Assembly: GCF_030067675.1 (NCBI RefSeq)
Contig: NZ_JASJEV010000007.1
Span: forward strand, 1 to 64,000
DNA: 64,000 bases
From: Chelatococcus albus
Lineage (GTDB): Bacteria; Pseudomonadota; Alphaproteobacteria; Rhizobiales; Beijerinckiaceae
Direction: 5' to 3'
The notes beneath the pieces were generated by a model. It was given only the letters and a program-made list of their open reading frames with translations, did no database searches and was not told the DNA's origin. Positions 46,131-55,957 of the stretch are shown one piece after another (the stretch's first letter is position 1; each line of letters begins with the position of its first letter). The position numbers and the translations under genes were made by a program.

Positions 46131-48466
46131 CCGCCAAGCATCTGGACAGCCTTCAGAATGGCCTCCGGCGTCGCCGGGGCGTCGAGGGGCACGGGCCGCC
46201 CCGGCGCGAGCGAATGGACGGCGTCGGCGATCGCCGAGAAGACGCAGATCGCGAGCATGAGCGGCGGCTCGCCCACGGCCTTGGAGCGATAGATAGTCTC
46301 CTCCCGGTTACCGGACGGATAAAGCGCCACGCGGAAGTCCGCCGGCACGTCGGAGGCGACGGGGATCTTGTAGGTGGAGGGGGCGTGGGTGAGGAGGCGC
46401 CCCTCCTCGTCGAAGATAAGTTCCTCCGTCGTCAGCCAGCCCATGCCCTGGACGAAGCCGCCCTCGATCTGGCCGATGTCGATGGCTGGATTGAGCGAGC
46501 GGCCGACGTCGTGGAGAATGTCGATGCGGTCGACGCGCATCTCGCCCGTCAGCGTGTCGATGGTCACCTCGCTGCAGGCCGCGCCGTAGGCGAAGTAGAA
46601 GAAGGGCCGGCCCTCGCCCTTGTCGCGGTCCCAGTGGATCTTCGGCGTGCGGTAGAAGCCTGCGGCCGAGAGCTGGATGCGCGCCTGGTGCGCCTTGCGG
46701 GCGAGTTCGCCGAAGGTCAGGCTCTCGTTGCCGATGAAGACGCGGTCGTCGCGGAAGGCGACCTCGGCCTCCGGCACGCCCCAGGTTTCGGCGGCGAAGG
46801 CCGCGAGCCGCTTCCTGATCGTGCGGGCGGCGGCGCGCGCGGCCATGCCGTTCAGGTCGGAGCCCGCGGAGGCGGCGGTGGGCGCCGTGTTCGGCACCTT
46901 GGCCGTCGTCGTCGCCGTGATGCGCACGCGCTCCAGCGCCACGCCGAATTCCTCGGCCACCACCTGCGCCACCTTGATGAAGAGCCCCTGCCCCATCTCG
47001 GTGCCGCCGTGGTTCAGATGGATCGACCCGTCCGTGTAGACGTGGACGAGAGCACCCGCCTGGTTGAGATGGGTGAGCGTGAAGCTGATGCCGAACTTGA
47101 CCGGCGTCAGCGCGAGCCCCTTCTTCAGGATCGGCGAGCGGGCATTGAAGGCCGCGATCGCCCCGCGCCGCACGCGATAGTCGCAGTCGCGTTCGAGCGT
47201 CTCGACGAGGTCGCGGAGGAGGTCCGCATCCTCCACCTCCTGGCCGTAGGGGGTGCGGTCACGGCCCGGCGCATAGAAGTTGGCCTTGCGCACGTCGAGG
47301 GGGTCGCGCCCCGTGGCCCAGGCGATGGCGTCCATCACCCGCTCGACGGCGAGCATGCCCTGCGGCCCGCCGAAGCCACGGAAGGCGGTGTTCGACACGG
47401 TGTTGGTCTTGAGCCGCCGCGAGGCGACGCGCACGGCGGGCAGGAAATAGGCGTTGTCGGCGTGGAACATGGCCCGATCGACGACGCCGAGGCTCAGGTC
47501 CGCCGAATAGCCGCAGCGGGCGTCGTACATCACGTCGTAGCCCGCGATTCGCCCATCATCGTCGAAGCCCACCCGCCAACCGACGCGGAAGTCGTGGCGC
47601 TTGCCGGTCATCGCCATGTCGTCATCGCGGTCGAGGCGCAGCTTGCACGGCCTGCCGGTGACGCGGGCGGCGAGGGCCGCGAGCGCGGCCCATTGCGTCG
47701 CCTGGCTCTCCTTGCCGCCGAAGCCCCCGCCCATGCGCCGCACCTCGCAGGTGACGAAGGCGTCCGGAATGCCGAGCACGCGCGCCACCACGTGCTGCAC
47801 CTCGGTCGGGTGCTGGGTGGAGGAATGGACGGTGATGTCGCCGTCCTCGCCCGGCACGGCGAGCGCCGCCTGGCCTTCCAGGTAAAAGTGCTCCTGCCCG
47901 CCGATGCGCAAGGTCCCCTCCAGCCGGCGGGGTGCGGCGGCGAGCGCGGCATCAGGGTCGCCGCGCCCGAAGGCATAGTCCGGCAGCACGGTCTCGCCAC
48001 GGGCGAGCGCGTCCTCCACCGTCACGCTCGGCCGCTCGGCCTCGATCTCCACCTTCGCGAGGCGGGCGGCGCGGCGTGCCGCCTCGCGTGTCTCGGCGAC
48101 GACGGCGAAGAGCACCTGGCCGTGGAAGGAGACCTCCCCCTCGGCGAAGAGCGGATCGTCGGCAAGGGCGGGGGCGATGTCGTTCTTCCCCGGCACGTCG
48201 GCGGCGGTGAGCACGGCGACGACGCCCGGATGGGCGCGCACGGCCGAAAGATCCAGGGTGAGAAGGCGCCCACGCGCCTTCGGCGAGCCGCCGACCGCCA
48301 GGTGCAGCGTGCCCTCGGGGGCGCGGATGTCGTCGACATAGGTCGCCGCGCCGCTGGCGTGCTTGACGCCGGAATCGTGCGGCAGCGGCCGCCGCACGTG
48401 GCGCAGCGCCTCCTCCTCGCGCTCCGGCGCGTCGGGCGCGGTCTCGGCCCCGTCATTCGGCCGCAT
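46121..48466 (-). CDS. xdhB: Xanthine dehydrogenase molybdopterin subunit XdhB
   Basis: The 781-aa large subunit has the GGGFGGKESQATQ loop, the AFRGFGGPQG molybdenum-site loop and a C-terminal AVGEPPLMLA segment carrying the catalytic Glu. It oxidises hypoxanthine/xanthine to urate with the XdhA FeS/FAD subunit. Its start overlaps xdhA by 14 bases. The length is standard for the bacterial two-subunit enzyme. Confidence 0.93.
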   Translation of the reverse strand: MRPNDGAETAPDAPEREEEALRHVRRPLPHDSGVKHASGAATYVDDIRAPEGTLHLAVGGSPKARGRLLTLDLSAVRAHPGVVAVLTAADVPGKNDIAPALADDPLFAEGEVSFHGQVLFAVVAETREAARRAARLAKVEIEAERPSVTVEDALARGETVLPDYAFGRGDPDAALAAAPRRLEGTLRIGGQEHFYLEGQAALAVPGEDGDITVHSSTQHPTEVQHVVARVLGIPDAFVTCEVRRMGGGFGGKESQATQWAALAALAARVTGRPCKLRLDRDDDMAMTGKRHDFRVGWRVGFDDDGRIAGYDVMYDARCGYSADLSLGVVDRAMFHADNAYFLPAVRVASRRLKTNTVSNTAFRGFGGPQGMLAVERVMDAIAWATGRDPLDVRKANFYAPGRDRTPYGQEVEDADLLRDLVETLERDCDYRVRRGAIAAFNARSPILKKGLALTPVKFGISFTLTHLNQAGALVHVYTDGSIHLNHGGTEMGQGLFIKVAQVVAEEFGVALERVRITATTTAKVPNTAPTAASAGSDLNGMAARAAARTIRKRLAAFAAETWGVPEAEVAFRDDRVFIGNESLTFGELARKAHQARIQLSAAGFYRTPKIHWDRDKGEGRPFFYFAYGAACSEVTIDTLTGEMRVDRIDILHDVGRSLNPAIDIGQIEGGFVQGMGWLTTEELIFDEEGRLLTHAPSTYKIPVASDVPADFRVALYPSGNREETIYRSKAVGEPPLMLAICVFSAIADAVHSLAPGRPVPLDAPATPEAILKAVQMLGGSP

Positions 48467-49931
48467 CGCTCATCTCCCGATGGCCGACGAGCCGCGTCTC
48501 CCGCGTCGCGCGCCCGGCGGCCTCCATCAGCGCCTTGCGCAGGAGGTTGCGCGCCACCGTGCGGCGGTAGCCGGCGGAGGCGCGATGGTCGCTGAGCGGC
48601 GCAAAATCCGCCTCCAGCGCCGCAAGCGCCGGCTCCCAGGCGGTCTCGTCGGCGAGAGGCACGCCGGCGAGCGCGGCCTCCGCCCGCAGGGCCCGCTTCG
48701 GGATGCCGGCCATGCCGCCATAGGCGAGGCGCGCGGACGCCACGCGGCCGGCCTCCAGCCTGAAGCGGAAGGCGCCCATGACGGCGGAGATGTCCTCGTC
48801 GAAGCGCTTCGTCACCTTGAAGGCGCGGAAGACGTCGCCGGGCGCGAGGGTGGGGATGGTGACGCTGCGCAGATATTCGCCCGGCTGCCGGTCCTGCTTC
48901 CGATAGTCGAGGAAGAAGTCCTCGAGGGCGAGGCGGCGCGCCTCGCCGCCGCGGCGCAGGGCGAGCGTCCCGCCCAGCGCGATGAAGGCGGGCGCGAGGT
49001 CGCCGATGGGCGAGCCGTTGGCGATGTTGCCGCCGACGGTGCCGGTGACGCGCACCTGCGGCGAGCCGAAGCGGCGCATCAGCTCGCCGAGGTCGGGATC
49101 GACGGCCGCGAGATGCGGCAGGGCGCGGGCGAGCGGCACCGTGGCGCCGAAGGTCAGCGCCCCCTCCTCTTCCACGACGCGATCGAGCCCGGCGACGCGG
49201 CCGAGGTGGATGACCTTCCGCAGGTCCGTGAGGGCCTTGGTGACCCACAGGCCGACGTCGGTCGAGCCGGCGACCAGCGTCGCGTCGGGATGGTCGAGAC
49301 AGAGGGCGGCGAGCGCCTCCTCGCTCGCCGGGGCGGCAAAGAAGCGCTCGGCGGTGCCGACGAAGAGATCTTGCCCGTCGGCGAGGGCGGCGAGGCGGGT
49401 GGCGACGGCCTCGCGGCCCGCGGCGAAGCGGTCGGCCGCGGGCTCGGCACAGGCGGCGAAGGCCGCGTCGACGATGGGGCGGTAACCCGTGCAGCGGCAG
49501 AGGTTGCCGGCGAGCGCATCGGTGATCGCCCGCCGCGTCAGCGGCCGCGGCGCGTCCTGGTAGAGCGCGAAGAGGCTCATGACGATGCCCGGCGTGCAGA
49601 AGCCGCATTGCGAGCCGTGCAGCGCCACCATCGCCGCCTGCACGGGATGGAGCGCCGCCCCCTCCGCCAGGTCCTCGACGGTGACGAGTTCCGTCCCATC
49701 GATCTGGCCCAGGAGCGTGATGCAGCTGTTGACGGGCTCCGCCACCAGGCGCCCCTCGCGCAGGCGGCGCAGCACGACCGTGCACGCGCCGCAATCGCCC
49801 TCGGCGCAGCCCTCCTTGGTGCCGCAGGAGCCCTCGCGGAGGCGCAGCCAGTCGAGGAGCGTCACGGCCGGCGGCGCCTCGTCGATCTCGACGATCCCGC
49901 CGCGTCTCAGGAACCGGATGGCCCGACGCAT
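48453..49931 (-). CDS. xdhA: Xanthine dehydrogenase FeS/FAD subunit XdhA
   Basis: The 492-aa protein has two 2Fe-2S domains (C42, C47, C50 in GCAEGDCGAC; QCGFCTPG and CRCTGY) and a FAD domain with LVAGSTDVGLW and GTVGGNIANGSPIGD. It takes electrons from the molybdenum subunit to NAD+. First gene of xdhA-xdhB-xdhC/guaD, divergent from the polysaccharide flippase. The start at 49931 has GGGGAAGG ahead. Confidence 0.93.
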   Translation of the reverse strand: MRRAIRFLRRGGIVEIDEAPPAVTLLDWLRLREGSCGTKEGCAEGDCGACTVVLRRLREGRLVAEPVNSCITLLGQIDGTELVTVEDLAEGAALHPVQAAMVALHGSQCGFCTPGIVMSLFALYQDAPRPLTRRAITDALAGNLCRCTGYRPIVDAAFAACAEPAADRFAAGREAVATRLAALADGQDLFVGTAERFFAAPASEEALAALCLDHPDATLVAGSTDVGLWVTKALTDLRKVIHLGRVAGLDRVVEEEGALTFGATVPLARALPHLAAVDPDLGELMRRFGSPQVRVTGTVGGNIANGSPIGDLAPAFIALGGTLALRRGGEARRLALEDFFLDYRKQDRQPGEYLRSVTIPTLAPGDVFRAFKVTKRFDEDISAVMGAFRFRLEAGRVASARLAYGGMAGIPKRALRAEAALAGVPLADETAWEPALAALEADFAPLSDHRASAGYRRTVARNLLRKALMEAAGRATRETRLVGHREMSDAAE

Positions 49932-50088
49932 CGTCCTTCCCCTCGCCTCCAGGGGCAGCATGCCCGACCTGGAACCGTTCGGAAAGGTGGCGGTGCGGGC
50001 GCCGGAGCCACGGGGAGGGCGGAGCGGCATCCGACCTGCGGCGGGCGGCGAGTTGCCTCGCTTCGATCGAGCCGTTAAAGCGATCACG

Positions 50089-51366
50089 ATGTTCGGCTTG
50101 GGCTCGCGATCGGCACGTGATGTCGCCATCCTTGTCGGCGGAGCGATTGTCGCCCAGGGATTGCCTGCGCTGCTCTCGCCCGTCCTCACGCGCCTTTACA
50201 GCCCTGCCGAGTTCGGCCAGTACTCGCTTGTCAGCGCGCTCGCGGCATTCATCGCCGTGGGCCTGACGGGTCGCTTCGAGCTCGCGATCCCGCTGCCGCG
50301 GTCCGACTGGCGCGCGCGCAACCTCGTCTATGCCGCGCTCTTGCTCGCGGCCGTCCTGGCGGCTGTCCTCCTCGCGCTCGCACTCCTCTGGCACGTTCTG
50401 GCGGGACGCACCCTCGCCTACGGCTGGTCGTCGACCGCCGCGGCCATCGCCATCACGGCCTTCTTCATTGCCGCCTACCAGACCCTGTCGTACTTCCTCA
50501 TCCGCCTCGGCCGTTTCCGGCAGATGTCGCTGGCGCGCATGGGGCAGGCGGTGACCTGGCTCGGCATCGCCATCCCGCTCGGCCTCGCCGGCGTGAGCGG
50601 GGGCCTCACGCTGGGCTATCTCGCGGGCTGGGCGGCAGCGGCCGTGCTCGCCCTCCTCCAGCTCCTCCCGCGGCTTCGGTCACTTCCCGGCGCCCGCCTC
50701 GGGCATGTCGCCGCCACGGTGCGGCGCTACAGGGATCACGCCGTGCACGGTGCAGTGCCCGCCATGCTCGACAGCGCGAGCCTGTCGATCCCCATGGTCG
50801 TGCTGTTCCTGTACCACACGACGGCCGACGTCGGGCAATTCAACCTGACGCGCCAGGTTGCCTATGCGGCGCCGGCGCTGCTGTCGACCGCGGTGTCCCA
50901 GGTGTTCCTTCGGCGGATCAGTGTACTGACGGCCGAGGGAAGGCCGACGACGGCGCTCTTCCTGACGACGGCGAGAAAACTCGCGCTGGTCGCCGCCATC
51001 TATCTCGCCGCGGTTCTCCTCCTTGCGAAGCCCGCGATCACCTTCCTCTTCGGAGAGGCATGGCACGTCGTCGGGGACTACGCCCTCATTCTGGCGCCGA
51101 GTCATGCCGTCAGGCTCGTCGCCACACCCCTCAGTCTCGCGCTCGTCGCGACGGGCAGGATGCGCACTCTCGCGATGTGGCAGGTGAGTTACTTTGCGAC
51201 GTCGAGCGTTCTGTTTCTGTTCAGGAACGTAGATGCATATCAATTACTTGTCATATATTGTATCATTGATTTCGCACTCTACGCATTCTATTTTCTTCTG
51301 TCGCTTCGCGCGGTCGAGGCATTCGATGCGAACCAGGGCCGGCTCGCGGAGGTCGGTCGCACGTGA
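50089..51366 (+). CDS. Polysaccharide flippase (Wzx/PST type)
   Basis: The 425-aa polytopic membrane protein has about twelve hydrophobic segments and the start VAILVGGAIVAQGLPALLSP typical of O-antigen/exopolysaccharide flippases (lipopolysaccharide-biosynthesis MATE-like proteins). It would move lipid-linked sugar repeats across the inner membrane. The last ~30 codons (51220-51310) are clearly AT-richer than the surroundings, which hints at acquired DNA. It is first of a four-gene surface polysaccharide group. Start ATG 50089 was chosen for the hydrophobic N-terminus; no strong ribosome site. Confidence 0.82.
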   Translation: MFGLGSRSARDVAILVGGAIVAQGLPALLSPVLTRLYSPAEFGQYSLVSALAAFIAVGLTGRFELAIPLPRSDWRARNLVYAALLLAAVLAAVLLALALLWHVLAGRTLAYGWSSTAAAIAITAFFIAAYQTLSYFLIRLGRFRQMSLARMGQAVTWLGIAIPLGLAGVSGGLTLGYLAGWAAAAVLALLQLLPRLRSLPGARLGHVAATVRRYRDHAVHGAVPAMLDSASLSIPMVVLFLYHTTADVGQFNLTRQVAYAAPALLSTAVSQVFLRRISVLTAEGRPTTALFLTTARKLALVAAIYLAAVLLLAKPAITFLFGEAWHVVGDYALILAPSHAVRLVATPLSLALVATGRMRTLAMWQVSYFATSSVLFLFRNVDAYQLLVIYCIIDFALYAFYFLLSLRAVEAFDANQGRLAEVGRT

Positions 51367-51521
51367 CGGATATACGCGAGTGGCAACTGCGTTTCATCCG
51401 TGCCTTGGCCGAACGGGCCCGGTTCCGCTATATGCGGGGCTCGGCGACGCTGGGAGCGCTCGCCGAGCCCTTCATTCCCCCGCTCCGGCACCGCCCGGCT
51501 CAACCCAAGCGAGCGATGTGA
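51363..51521 (+). CDS. Small unrecognised ORF between flippase and asparagine synthase
   Basis: A 52-codon frame from GTG 51363, overlapping the flippase stop by GTGA, to TGA 51519-51521, 3 bases before the next ATG. The peptide is basic with an amphipathic start (IREWQLRFIRALAERARF). I do not recognise it. Overlap and spacing suggest a translated member of the operon, or the beginning and end of a larger gene whose middle was deleted. Confidence 0.4.
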   Translation: MTDIREWQLRFIRALAERARFRYMRGSATLGALAEPFIPPLRHRPAQPKRAM

Positions 51522-51524
51522 CCC

Positions 51525-53354
51525 ATGTGCGGTATCGCTGGAATCATTCGCAAGGATGGCGCCCCGGTCGAGGCCGGGGTGATCGCGGCGATGACGGATG
51601 CGGTGGCCCACCGCGGGCCGGACGGCGCGGGCATCCTCGTCGAGGGCCCCATCGGTCTCGGCCATCGCCGCCTGTCCATCATCGACCTGTCGGACGGCGG
51701 CAAGCAGCCCATGTCCTATTCCGACAGCGGGCTGACGATCACCTACAACGGTGAGATCTACAACTATCTGGAGCTGCGCCGGGAGCTTGAGGCGGAGGGC
51801 TTCCGCTTCGTTTCCGATTCCGACACGGAGGTCATCCTCGCGGCCTATGCCGCCTGGGGCCGGTCCTGCGTCTTGCGCTTCAACGGCATGTGGGCCTTCG
51901 CCCTCCTCGACAGGCGACGCAACCTCCTCTTCTGCTCGCGCGACCGCTTCGGCGTGAAGCCGTTCTACTACGCGGACCTGCCGGGCCGCTTTGTCTTCGG
52001 CTCCGAGATCCGTCAGATCCTGCCCTTCCTCGGCAGCGTGCGTGCGAACCGGCGCGTGCTCGAAGCCTTCATCGTCACGGACGGGACGGACCTCGACGAG
52101 GCGACCTTCTTTGCCGACGTCACCAAGCTGCCCGGTGGACATTCGCTCGTCTACGACCTCGCCGCGCACCGCTTCACCGTCGAGCGCTACTACGAGATCC
52201 GCCCGCGCGAGGACATCGCGCGCCTCGGCCAGGGCGAGGCGGCGGAGGCCTTCGGCGCGCTGCTCGACGACGCCGTGCGCCTGAGGCTGCGCTCCGACGT
52301 CAAGGTGGGCACCTGCCTCTCCGGCGGGCTCGACAGCTCGAGCGTGGCGACGCTCGCGGCCGAGGCCTACCGGGCGAACGGTGGCGGACGCTTCGCCGCC
52401 ATCACGGCGGTGAGCGAGCAGGAGAGCAACAGCGAGGCGGAGTTCGCCGAGGCGGTCGTCAAGGCGAGCGACCTCGGCTGGCATCCGGTGCGCCCGACCT
52501 ACGAGGATTTCGTCGCGACCCTCGACGCCGTGGTGCGGGCGCAGGAGGAGCCCTACGGCGGCCCCTCCATCACCATGCAGTATTTCGTCATGAAGACGGC
52601 GCGGGAGAACGGCATCACCGTCCTCCTCGACGGCCAGGGCGGCGACGAGACGCTGCTCGGCTACGAGAAGTACTATGCCGCCCACATCGCCGAGGTGTTC
52701 CGCAAGCATGGCCTCGCCGCCACGCTCCGGGCGCTGCGCCGCACCGGCGCCAACAACGCCAAGATGAGCGCGACGAACACGGCGAAATATCTCGTCGGCG
52801 GCATGGTCGCGCCGGCGCGCTATGCCTTCTACCGGTGGCGGCACAGCTACCTTGCCGAGGCCCCCGCGATGCCGCCGCATCTTGCGGCCTTCGCGCGCGC
52901 CTGCCACGACCCGTTCAGGCTGCAGGAGCTCGAGATCCGCTCGACGAACCTGCCCGTCCTCCTGCGCTACGAGGACAAGAACTCGATGGCGCACGGCATC
53001 GAGGCCAGGCTCCCCTTCCTCGACTACCGGCTGCTCGAAACCTCCCTGTCGCTGCCCGGCGAATACAAGATCCATGACGGCTGGACGAAGTGGATCCTGC
53101 GCAAGCACATGGACGGGCGGATGCCGGACGCGATCGTCTGGCGCAAGAACAAGTTCGGCTTCGAGGCGCCGGAGGATGTCTGGCTCAAGCGCCACCACGG
53201 CGTCATGGAGCAGGCCGTGCTCGCCTCCCCGATCATCGGCGAGATCGCCGACCGCGGCCGCCTCGCGCAGCACTATCGCACGCTCGACAAGCGCAGCCGC
53301 TGGCGCCTCTACAGCGTCGCCCTGTGGGAGAAGGCCTTCGGGGTGGCGGCATGA
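51525..53354 (+). CDS. asnB: Asparagine synthase (glutamine-hydrolysing)-like amidotransferase
   Basis: The 609-aa protein has an N-terminal class-II glutaminase (Cys2 in MCGIAGI, HRGPDG, YNGEIYNY) and a C-terminal AMP-forming synthetase with the pyrophosphate loop CLSGGLDSSS. Such genes within polysaccharide clusters often amidate sugar acids or modify glycans and do not make free asparagine. It overlaps the downstream glycosyltransferase by ATGA, which supports a glycan role (inference). Confidence 0.9.
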   Translation: MCGIAGIIRKDGAPVEAGVIAAMTDAVAHRGPDGAGILVEGPIGLGHRRLSIIDLSDGGKQPMSYSDSGLTITYNGEIYNYLELRRELEAEGFRFVSDSDTEVILAAYAAWGRSCVLRFNGMWAFALLDRRRNLLFCSRDRFGVKPFYYADLPGRFVFGSEIRQILPFLGSVRANRRVLEAFIVTDGTDLDEATFFADVTKLPGGHSLVYDLAAHRFTVERYYEIRPREDIARLGQGEAAEAFGALLDDAVRLRLRSDVKVGTCLSGGLDSSSVATLAAEAYRANGGGRFAAITAVSEQESNSEAEFAEAVVKASDLGWHPVRPTYEDFVATLDAVVRAQEEPYGGPSITMQYFVMKTARENGITVLLDGQGGDETLLGYEKYYAAHIAEVFRKHGLAATLRALRRTGANNAKMSATNTAKYLVGGMVAPARYAFYRWRHSYLAEAPAMPPHLAAFARACHDPFRLQELEIRSTNLPVLLRYEDKNSMAHGIEARLPFLDYRLLETSLSLPGEYKIHDGWTKWILRKHMDGRMPDAIVWRKNKFGFEAPEDVWLKRHHGVMEQAVLASPIIGEIADRGRLAQHYRTLDKRSRWRLYSVALWEKAFGVAA

Positions 53355-54469
53355 TCCGCGTCTGCCACCTCTCCTCGGCCCACCCTGCCGACGACGTGCG
53401 CATCTTCCTGAAGGAATGCCGCTCGCTCGCCCAGGCGGGCTTCGAGGTGCATCTCGTCGCCAATGCCGACGGCGAGCAAACGCGCGACGGGGTGCGCATC
53501 CATCCCGTGCGCCGGGCGGGCGGACGGCTCGCGCGCATGCTGGGCGGGGCGCGCAACGCCTATGCCCAGGCCCGCGCGCTCGACGCCACGATCTACCACC
53601 TCCACGATCCCGAGCTTCTGCCCTACGGCCTGCTCCTGAAGCGGGCGGGCAAGCGCGTGATCTACGATGCGCACGAGGACCTGCCGCGCGACATCCTGTC
53701 GAAGGAGTGGATCCCCGAAGCGCTGCGCGGCGCCGTTGCCTGGGGATCGGAGCGGGTGGAAAACCTGCTGGCGCGCGCCTGCGACGCCGTCGTCGCGGCG
53801 ACGCCGCATATCCGCGACCGCTTTTCCGCCATTCACCCCGTGAGCATCGACGTCAGGAACTACGCGCTCGGCGAGGAGTTCCGCGCCGCGGGAGCCGAGC
53901 GCGGGCGGGCCTTCGCCGAGCGCGAGGCGGTGGCCTATGTGGGCGGCATCGCCATCGACCGTGGCATCTGCGAGATCGTCCGCGCCGCCGCGCGCGCCGG
54001 TTGCCGCCTCAAGCTCGCAGGACGCTTCGGCTTCCCGCAGGAACGGGAGACGGTGACGGCCCTGCCGGAATGGCGCTTCGTCGAGGATTTCGGCTTCGTC
54101 GGCCGCCGGGAGATCGGCGAGATCCTCGGCAGCGCCTTCGCCGGCCTCGTCGTGCTCCATCCGGAGCCGAACTTCGTCAACTCGCTCCCCATCAAGATGT
54201 TCGAGTACATGGCGGCGGGGCTTCCGGTCATCGTGTCGGACTTTCCCCTCTGGCGCGCGATCGTCGAGCGCCACCGCTGCGGCCTCTGCGTCGATCCCCG
54301 CGACGTCGCGGCGATCGCCGCCGCCATCACCTGGCTGAAGAACAACCCCGCCGCGGCCGAAGCCATGGGCGCGCGCGGCCGCGCCACCGTCGCCGCCGAG
54401 TTCAACTGGGAGCGCGAGGGCGAGAAGCTCGTGGCGCTCTACGGGAAGCTGCTGAACGGCCGCCCCTGA
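53351..54469 (+). CDS. GT4-like glycosyltransferase
   Basis: The 372-aa protein has a GT-B fold: VCHLSSAHPADDVRIFLKECRSLAQAG at the start (acceptor domain) and VNSLPIKMFEYMAAGLPV near residue 280, the E-x7-E-like donor motif of family 4. It transfers a sugar from a nucleotide donor in the cytoplasm, likely to the lipid-linked repeat moved by the flippase upstream. Donor and acceptor unknown. Last gene of the group. Confidence 0.88.
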   Translation: MIRVCHLSSAHPADDVRIFLKECRSLAQAGFEVHLVANADGEQTRDGVRIHPVRRAGGRLARMLGGARNAYAQARALDATIYHLHDPELLPYGLLLKRAGKRVIYDAHEDLPRDILSKEWIPEALRGAVAWGSERVENLLARACDAVVAATPHIRDRFSAIHPVSIDVRNYALGEEFRAAGAERGRAFAEREAVAYVGGIAIDRGICEIVRAAARAGCRLKLAGRFGFPQERETVTALPEWRFVEDFGFVGRREIGEILGSAFAGLVVLHPEPNFVNSLPIKMFEYMAAGLPVIVSDFPLWRAIVERHRCGLCVDPRDVAAIAAAITWLKNNPAAAEAMGARGRATVAAEFNWEREGEKLVALYGKLLNGRP

Positions 54470-54487
54470 CGGCGCAAGGGGGCCGGG

Positions 54488-54662
54488 AGGGGTTCGCGCG
54501 GGAAGCACCGACTCTCGTGCCGGGGCCGAGCGTGAGCCAAGGCGCCCCGGGACCCGGAAGCGAGGCGGGTGAACCAGAACGCACGGCGCCCGCCGTGTCC
54601 TTGCCGGACCCGCAGTCGTTCCCGGTTCCCGGACAGCCGCTGACGCGCCTTCCGGGACGGCG
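54488..54662 (+). repeat. Dispersed palindromic repeat, copy 11
   Basis: GGGTTCGCGCGGGAAGC, CCCCGGGACCCGGAAGCG, CAGTCGTTCCCGGTTCCCGGAC and CAGCCGC...CGCCTTCCGGGACGG: a diverged copy of the family at 16588, between convergent genes. Confidence 0.7.
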
Positions 54663-54672
54663 GGGTGGTGGT

Positions 54673-55773
54673 TCACGCGACGAGAAGGGCGGCCGTGACG
54701 GTTGCGAGGATGACGAGCGTCGTGCCGAGCGCCACCACCATGTGCCGCCAGCCGAGGTTGAGGATGGTGCGAGGCGAGGTACCGAGGCCGAGCGCGGCGA
54801 TGGCGATGAGCAGCCCCCAGCGCGAGGCCTCGACGAGGGTGGCCTTCACCGGCCCCGGCAGGAGGCCGAAGCTGTTGACGATGACGAGGGCGAGGAAGGC
54901 AAGGGCAAAGACCGGCACGGGCACGGAGGCCCGCGCCGTGCCGCCGCCGCGGGCGGAGAACCACCAGCCGACGGCGACGACGACCGGCAGGAGCAGCAGC
55001 ACGCGGAAGAGCTTCACCACCACGCCGGCATTGCCGGCGACGTCGGAGACGGCGTAGCCCGCGCCCACTACCTGCGCCACGTCGTGAATGGTGGCGCCGA
55101 GCAGAATGCCGGTCGTGCGGTCGTCGAAACCGAGGAGCGCGGCGAGCGCCGGATAGGCGACCATGGCGAGCGTGGAGAGCGCGTTGACCACCACGACGGT
55201 GAAGGCAACGTCCGCCTCCTTGTTCTCGTAGTCGGGCAGGACCGTGGCGGTGGCGAGCGCCGCCGAGGCGCCGCAGACGGCCGTCGCGCCGCCGGCGAGC
55301 GCGCCATAGGCGTCGCTGCGGCCGAAGAGACGGGCGAGCCATATGCCCGACACGAGCGTCACCGCCATCGACAGGACGACGACGAGCGCCGTGCCCCAGC
55401 CGAGGCCGAGGACGTCGGCGATGGCGACCTTGAGTCCGAGCAGCGCCACGGCCCAGCGCAGAAGCTTCTTCACCGAGAAGACGAGGCCCGGCGGGAAGGC
55501 CGGCCGGCGGGCGAGGCCGCTCAGCACCACGCCGAGAACGAGGGCGATCACCACGGCCGGCACGGCGAAGGGCCGCCCGAGCGCAGCAGCGAGAAGAGCC
55601 GCGCTCGCCGGCTCGGCCGCCGCGCTCGCGCCCGCCACCGCCGCCGCCAGCGCGAAGCCGGGCAGAAGAGCGGTGAAGGAGCCGGGAAAGCGCCCGTGCG
55701 GCGCGGGGGAACGCGGCGAGGCGGCGCCCCCGGCGGAGGCGGATTCGGCTGCTTCGGCGGCGGATTGGCGCAT
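54673..55773 (-). CDS. YeiH/UPF0324 family membrane protein (putative anion exporter)
   Basis: The 366-aa protein has about ten hydrophobic segments and signatures of the family called putative sulfate exporters: KKLLRWAVALLGLKVAI, GGATAVCGASAALAT and LLGATIHDVAQVVGAGY. Export of sulfate or sulfite has been proposed for relatives; the substrate is not proven. The first ~35 residues are Ala/Ser-rich and of uncertain start. It is not adjacent to the persulfide-sensing operon at 26202, although such genes are sometimes linked. Confidence 0.85.
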   Translation of the reverse strand: MRQSAAEAAESASAGGAASPRSPAPHGRFPGSFTALLPGFALAAAVAGASAAAEPASAALLAAALGRPFAVPAVVIALVLGVVLSGLARRPAFPPGLVFSVKKLLRWAVALLGLKVAIADVLGLGWGTALVVVLSMAVTLVSGIWLARLFGRSDAYGALAGGATAVCGASAALATATVLPDYENKEADVAFTVVVVNALSTLAMVAYPALAALLGFDDRTTGILLGATIHDVAQVVGAGYAVSDVAGNAGVVVKLFRVLLLLPVVVAVGWWFSARGGGTARASVPVPVFALAFLALVIVNSFGLLPGPVKATLVEASRWGLLIAIAALGLGTSPRTILNLGWRHMVVALGTTLVILATVTAALLVA

Positions 55774-55957
55774 GATGCTCCCGGACGGCGGGCGCCCGCG
55801 GGGGGCGCCGCGCGGCCCTCATAGGGCCATTCGGTGCCCAGCACCATTGCAAGGAGGGTCTAGCGGCCCTGCCGCTTCGTCTGTGGGGCCGGAAGGGGCG
55901 GAGGGGCAGCGCCGTGGCGGGGGCGCTCCGCGTGCGAAGCTGCCGCCGTCTCCGGCC

